Positions 61,395 to 64,000 of a stretch of DNA of 64,000 nt are shown here, piece by piece (positions within the stretch are counted from its first letter, which is position 1; each line of letters opens with the position of its first letter). The notes below the pieces were generated by a model, which was given only the letters and a program-made list of their open reading frames with translations, did not search any database and had not been told where the DNA came from. Both the position numbers and the translations under genes were made by a program. Source of the stretch: Flavobacterium beibuense F44-8 (GTDB taxonomy: Bacteria > Bacteroidota > Bacteroidia > Flavobacteriales > Flavobacteriaceae). The stretch lies in assembly GCF_000769915.1 (NCBI RefSeq), contig NZ_JRLV01000004.1, positions 1-64,000 of the forward strand, in the 5' to 3' direction.

Positions 61395-63308
61395 TTATTC
61401 CTTTATGAATTTAAGGGTTGTTTTACCCCCGTTTGTAATCAGGCTAATAAAATGAATACCCGATGGTAACTGAGACACATTCCATTGTGTTTGCGGTCCT
61501 GTTTCAAACTCCTTTTGCCCTAAAGCATTATAAAACACTGCTTTTTGCACTATGGCATTTTGAGGCAGTGTAACCTGTAACTCATCTTTAACCGGATTAG
61601 GGAACAGCTTTACCTGAGACAGTTTAAACTGAGAAGTAGCAAGACTGGCACTATTAGAACAAATGATATCTCTCTCCGGGTCAAACTCAAATCCTGCCAC
61701 TGTAAAAGGAGCATCTACCACAAACTGTTGTCCGCTAAAGGTATGATTCAGTTTTACATCAAATGTTTCACCATCGGCACTAAGCAATCTTATTTTTACA
61801 GGCATTTCAAAGAAATCAACCATAGACCCGGTTTGATCCTGATTAATGGTAATTTGTACCTGTCCGCCTCCTATATCCTGAGTAGTTACATCATAAATAG
61901 GGTATCCCTGACTGTATATCCAATCGTTAAAAAATCCGGTAAGATCCATTCCCGATACCGCTTCAAGATGCGCCTGCAAATCGGGAGTAGTGGCATATCC
62001 AAAAGCCAGATTTTCATCGTTAAGGTAATTGCGCAGTCCCTGATAAAAATCTTCATCACCCATAATGTAACGAAGCATATGCACTACCATAGCGCCCTTA
62101 TTATAACTAAGCCTGCTGCTAAAAATACGCCCTACACTATTCAGCTCTGCTTCCGGAACGTAAACCGTCCCATCGGGTGCCGATGTAATACTGATAATCC
62201 TTTGGGCTTTCCAGTTTATAAAATTATAATTACCATCAAGGTTTTCTATCACCAAACCCGAAAGGTAGGTTGCAAAACCTTCGTTAAGCCATATATCACT
62301 CCATGTACCACAGGTTACCTTATCACCAAACCACTGATGTCCCAGTTCGTGTGCTACAAGATTCCTGTCAAAATTCCCCATAAAAGAAACCGTGGTATGC
62401 TCCATCCCACCGTTAATGTTACACTGGGCATGCCCGTATTTTTCGTTAGCAAAAGGATAAGTCCCAAAAAGGCTTTCATACAAATCCATTATAGGCAGGG
62501 TTGCTGCCAGTGGATCCAGTGAAGCATCATAATTTTCAGGATAAATATAATTTACTATCGGGAACGTATTAGGAGCTGTACCCGCCTGTTGTGTATACAC
62601 ACTATATTCGGTAACCGCTATGGCTATAAGGTAAGCCGGAATAGGATACTCATGTTTAAAATGGGTTGTTTTATTGCCTTCGCCGTCCAGTTCCTGTGAC
62701 TGCTCTACCCCGTTAGAGACACTGGTGTATTCCTGTGGTGAAGTTATATAAACATCAATACTGTCTATCTTATCATTTAAATCCTGCTTGCATGGCCACC
62801 AATCTTTCGCTCCATAAGGCTCGGAAAGCGTACTCATAACAGGAATACCGTTGTGTGTAGCCAGGTTAAAAGCCTGTTCCTGTGTGGATGGCGTTCCCGA
62901 ATAGGTTACGGTAACCGTACCCTCTTCCCCCTCGTTTAACTGTTGTGCCAGTGTTATTACCAGTTCGTTTCCGTTTTGAGTATACATAAGGTTATTTTCA
63001 CTGCTTGTTACCGAGGTTACGTTTAACTGACTGGTAAGGTCAAACGTTATGGAGGTCATATTTTCCAGTGCGGTATAATTTGTAGTAACAACCCCCGAAA
63101 TATAAAACTCGGCAGGATCTACCTCAAACTGCAACATGTGGTAAGTAATATCATAATTAGCAGTGTTGGGATTTGTGGTAAGATCCTTAAGCTGAAAGGT
63201 CGATTTCATTTCGGCTTCGGCTATCTGCTGTGTTTGTATATCAGTCTCCTGCGCATAGGCTGTATAAAGCGCAAAAGCACACAAAAGGGCAAGTATATTT
63301 TGTTTCAT
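61395..63308 (-). CDS. M1 family aminopeptidase, T9SS cargo
   Basis: 637 residues. Signal peptide to about residue 19 (LYTAYAQ). N-terminal beta domain, then the M1 catalytic domain with GGMEHTTVSF (GxMEN-like), VAHELGHQWFGDKVTCGTWSDIWLNEGFATYL (HExxH...E zinc site). The last 75 residues are a type A sorting domain (LFPNPVKDELQVTLP, LPSGIHFISLITN). It is exported by the type IX system and trims peptides outside the cell. Monocistronic. Confidence 0.9.
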   Translation of the reverse strand: MKQNILALLCAFALYTAYAQETDIQTQQIAEAEMKSTFQLKDLTTNPNTANYDITYHMLQFEVDPAEFYISGVVTTNYTALENMTSITFDLTSQLNVTSVTSSENNLMYTQNGNELVITLAQQLNEGEEGTVTVTYSGTPSTQEQAFNLATHNGIPVMSTLSEPYGAKDWWPCKQDLNDKIDSIDVYITSPQEYTSVSNGVEQSQELDGEGNKTTHFKHEYPIPAYLIAIAVTEYSVYTQQAGTAPNTFPIVNYIYPENYDASLDPLAATLPIMDLYESLFGTYPFANEKYGHAQCNINGGMEHTTVSFMGNFDRNLVAHELGHQWFGDKVTCGTWSDIWLNEGFATYLSGLVIENLDGNYNFINWKAQRIISITSAPDGTVYVPEAELNSVGRIFSSRLSYNKGAMVVHMLRYIMGDEDFYQGLRNYLNDENLAFGYATTPDLQAHLEAVSGMDLTGFFNDWIYSQGYPIYDVTTQDIGGGQVQITINQDQTGSMVDFFEMPVKIRLLSADGETFDVKLNHTFSGQQFVVDAPFTVAGFEFDPERDIICSNSASLATSQFKLSQVKLFPNPVKDELQVTLPQNAIVQKAVFYNALGQKEFETGPQTQWNVSQLPSGIHFISLITNGGKTTLKFIKE

Positions 63309-63420
63309 TACGGCAATTTTTTCAAAAGTAAACAGAAATTGCTGTTTTCTAAAGCGTTAATAATAAAAAAGCAAACTTTTAAACTTTGGTAAAGCACAAG
63401 CAATAATTAAAACAATTCAT

Positions 63421-63428
63421 TAAATTTG
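63421..63428 (+). promoter_or_regulatory. -7 element TAAATTTG of serS
   Basis: TAAATTTG ends 24 bp before the serS ATG. No -33 TTTG at normal spacing. Confidence 0.45.
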
Positions 63429-63452
63429 CTCACTTTATTAAAAACCATATCC

Positions 63453-64000
63453 ATGTTACAGACAGTATTTATTAGAGAAAACAGAGAGAAAGTAATTGAG
63501 GCTTTGGGCAAAAGAGGTTTAGATGCTACCGGGATGGTAGACGAAGTAATTGCCCTTGACGAGAAAAGAAGATCCACACAGGTGGAGCTTGACACTGTTT
63601 TATCCGAATCCAATAAGCTGTCAAAAGACATTGGTGGACTGATGAAAGCAGGCGAAAAAGAAAAAGCCATGCTTTTAAAAGAAAAAACAGGTCAGTTAAA
63701 AGAGCAGAGTAAAGATCTTGGTGACGAACTTAACAGAGTATCTGAAGAGTTACAGCAACTGCTTTACAAAATACCTAATATTCCGGCAGATATTGTTCCG
63801 TCAGGAAAAACCGCCGATGATAACGAAGAGGTTTATAGTGAAGGTGACATCCCTACTCTTTTTGAAGGTGCATTACCACACTGGGAACTGGCAAAAAAAT
63901 ATGACATTATTGATTTTGAACTGGGTACTAAAATTGCCGGAGCAGGTTTCCCTGTATACAAAGGCAAGGGTGCAAGGCTACAGCGTGCGCTTATTACCTA
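63453..64000 (+). CDS. serS: Seryl-tRNA synthetase (5' part)
   Basis: The first 182 codons are present and the frame runs off the end. The N-terminal MLQTVFIRENREKVIEALGK and the long antiparallel coiled-coil arm (residues about 28-105: LDEKRRSTQVELDTVLSESN and following) that contacts tRNA-Ser are diagnostic. Next come IPNIPADIVPSGKTADDNE and PHWELAKKYDIIDFELGTKI, the start of the class II catalytic domain. It charges tRNA-Ser with serine. Confidence 0.96.
   Translation, partial: MLQTVFIRENREKVIEALGKRGLDATGMVDEVIALDEKRRSTQVELDTVLSESNKLSKDIGGLMKAGEKEKAMLLKEKTGQLKEQSKDLGDELNRVSEELQQLLYKIPNIPADIVPSGKTADDNEEVYSEGDIPTLFEGALPHWELAKKYDIIDFELGTKIAGAGFPVYKGKGARLQRALIT

Noticed and set aside
61728..62522. 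264-codon open frame on the plus strand
   Set aside because: Antisense to the M1 aminopeptidase whose catalytic motifs are intact; composition is that of a shadow frame.

Overview
The window comes from the chromosome of a member of the Bacteroidota, most likely a Flavobacterium-like member of the Flavobacteriaceae. Supporting signs are type IX secretion (T9SS) components and two proteins with T9SS type A sorting tails, promoters of the TTG/TTTG ... TAnnTTTG type instead of sigma-70 boxes, almost no Shine-Dalgarno sequences, AT-rich spacers, atpD-atpC standing apart from the other ATP synthase genes, and families typical of the phylum (DUF4270, TPR-transmembrane-HTH regulators, an OlsF-type ornithine-lipid acyltransferase). 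Most of the window is core chromosome. No CRISPR array, prophage, transposase or rRNA operon was seen.

Layout. 0-6.4 kb: the end of a PorP/SprF gene and a PorE-like OmpA protein, a cupin-like protein, recX, a TPR-HTH regulator, and an 800-bp gene-free stretch that appears to carry two small-RNA genes. 6.4-12.4 kb: biotin genes bioA, bioD and bioF with a ketoacyl synthase, a DUF2007 protein and an AI-2E family permease. 12.5-15.2 kb: three tandem DUF2975 membrane proteins with a YozG-like XRE regulator. 15.2-24 kb: atpCD; glmS/DUF4270/a short glycogen-synthase-like protein on the minus strand; panC-panD-flippase-like protein on the plus strand. 24-39.2 kb: an esterase-fold protein, radA, a GT51 transglycosylase, a DMP19-like protein, a MuiA-like protein, a T9SS-exported sugar dehydrogenase, an OmpA lipoprotein, exonuclease III, OlsF, a hydroxyacid dehydrogenase-VOC fusion and an ammonium transporter. 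39.3-42.6 kb: a compact, AT-rich type II restriction-modification operon (controller, Dcm-like C5 methyltransferase, MvaI/BcnI-family nuclease, Vsr). 42.7-49.7 kb: a secreted protein, a second TPR-HTH regulator, a candidate minus-strand small RNA, a dicarboxylate symporter, a Crp/Fnr regulator followed by two duplicated 95-aa membrane proteins, OsmC and DinB-like proteins. 49.8-55.5 kb: a heptosyltransferase-like protein, unknown proteins, tRNA-Arg(CCT), a uracil-DNA glycosylase, tRNA-Asn(GTT) and rseP. 55.7-61.3 kb: a same-strand set of redox genes (old yellow enzyme, Gfo/Idh/MocA, aldo/keto reductase, MFS carrier, second aldo/keto reductase). 61.4-64 kb: a T9SS-exported M1 aminopeptidase and the start of serS.

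How genes work together. PorP/SprF and the PorE-like protein belong to the secretion/gliding envelope machinery whose cargo includes the sugar dehydrogenase and the M1 peptidase. The restriction-modification genes overlap or nearly touch and end with the mismatch nuclease that repairs deaminated 5-methylcytosine. The Crp/Fnr regulator lies just before two paralogous membrane-protein genes that each have a TGA-N6-TCA palindrome at the same distance from a -7 element. This is the most coherent possibly undescribed regulatory unit in the window. Other leads are the three small-RNA candidates, the dehydrogenase-VOC fusion, the DUF2975 triplet, the degenerate glycogen synthase, and an 80-bp inverted-repeat element present in two copies.
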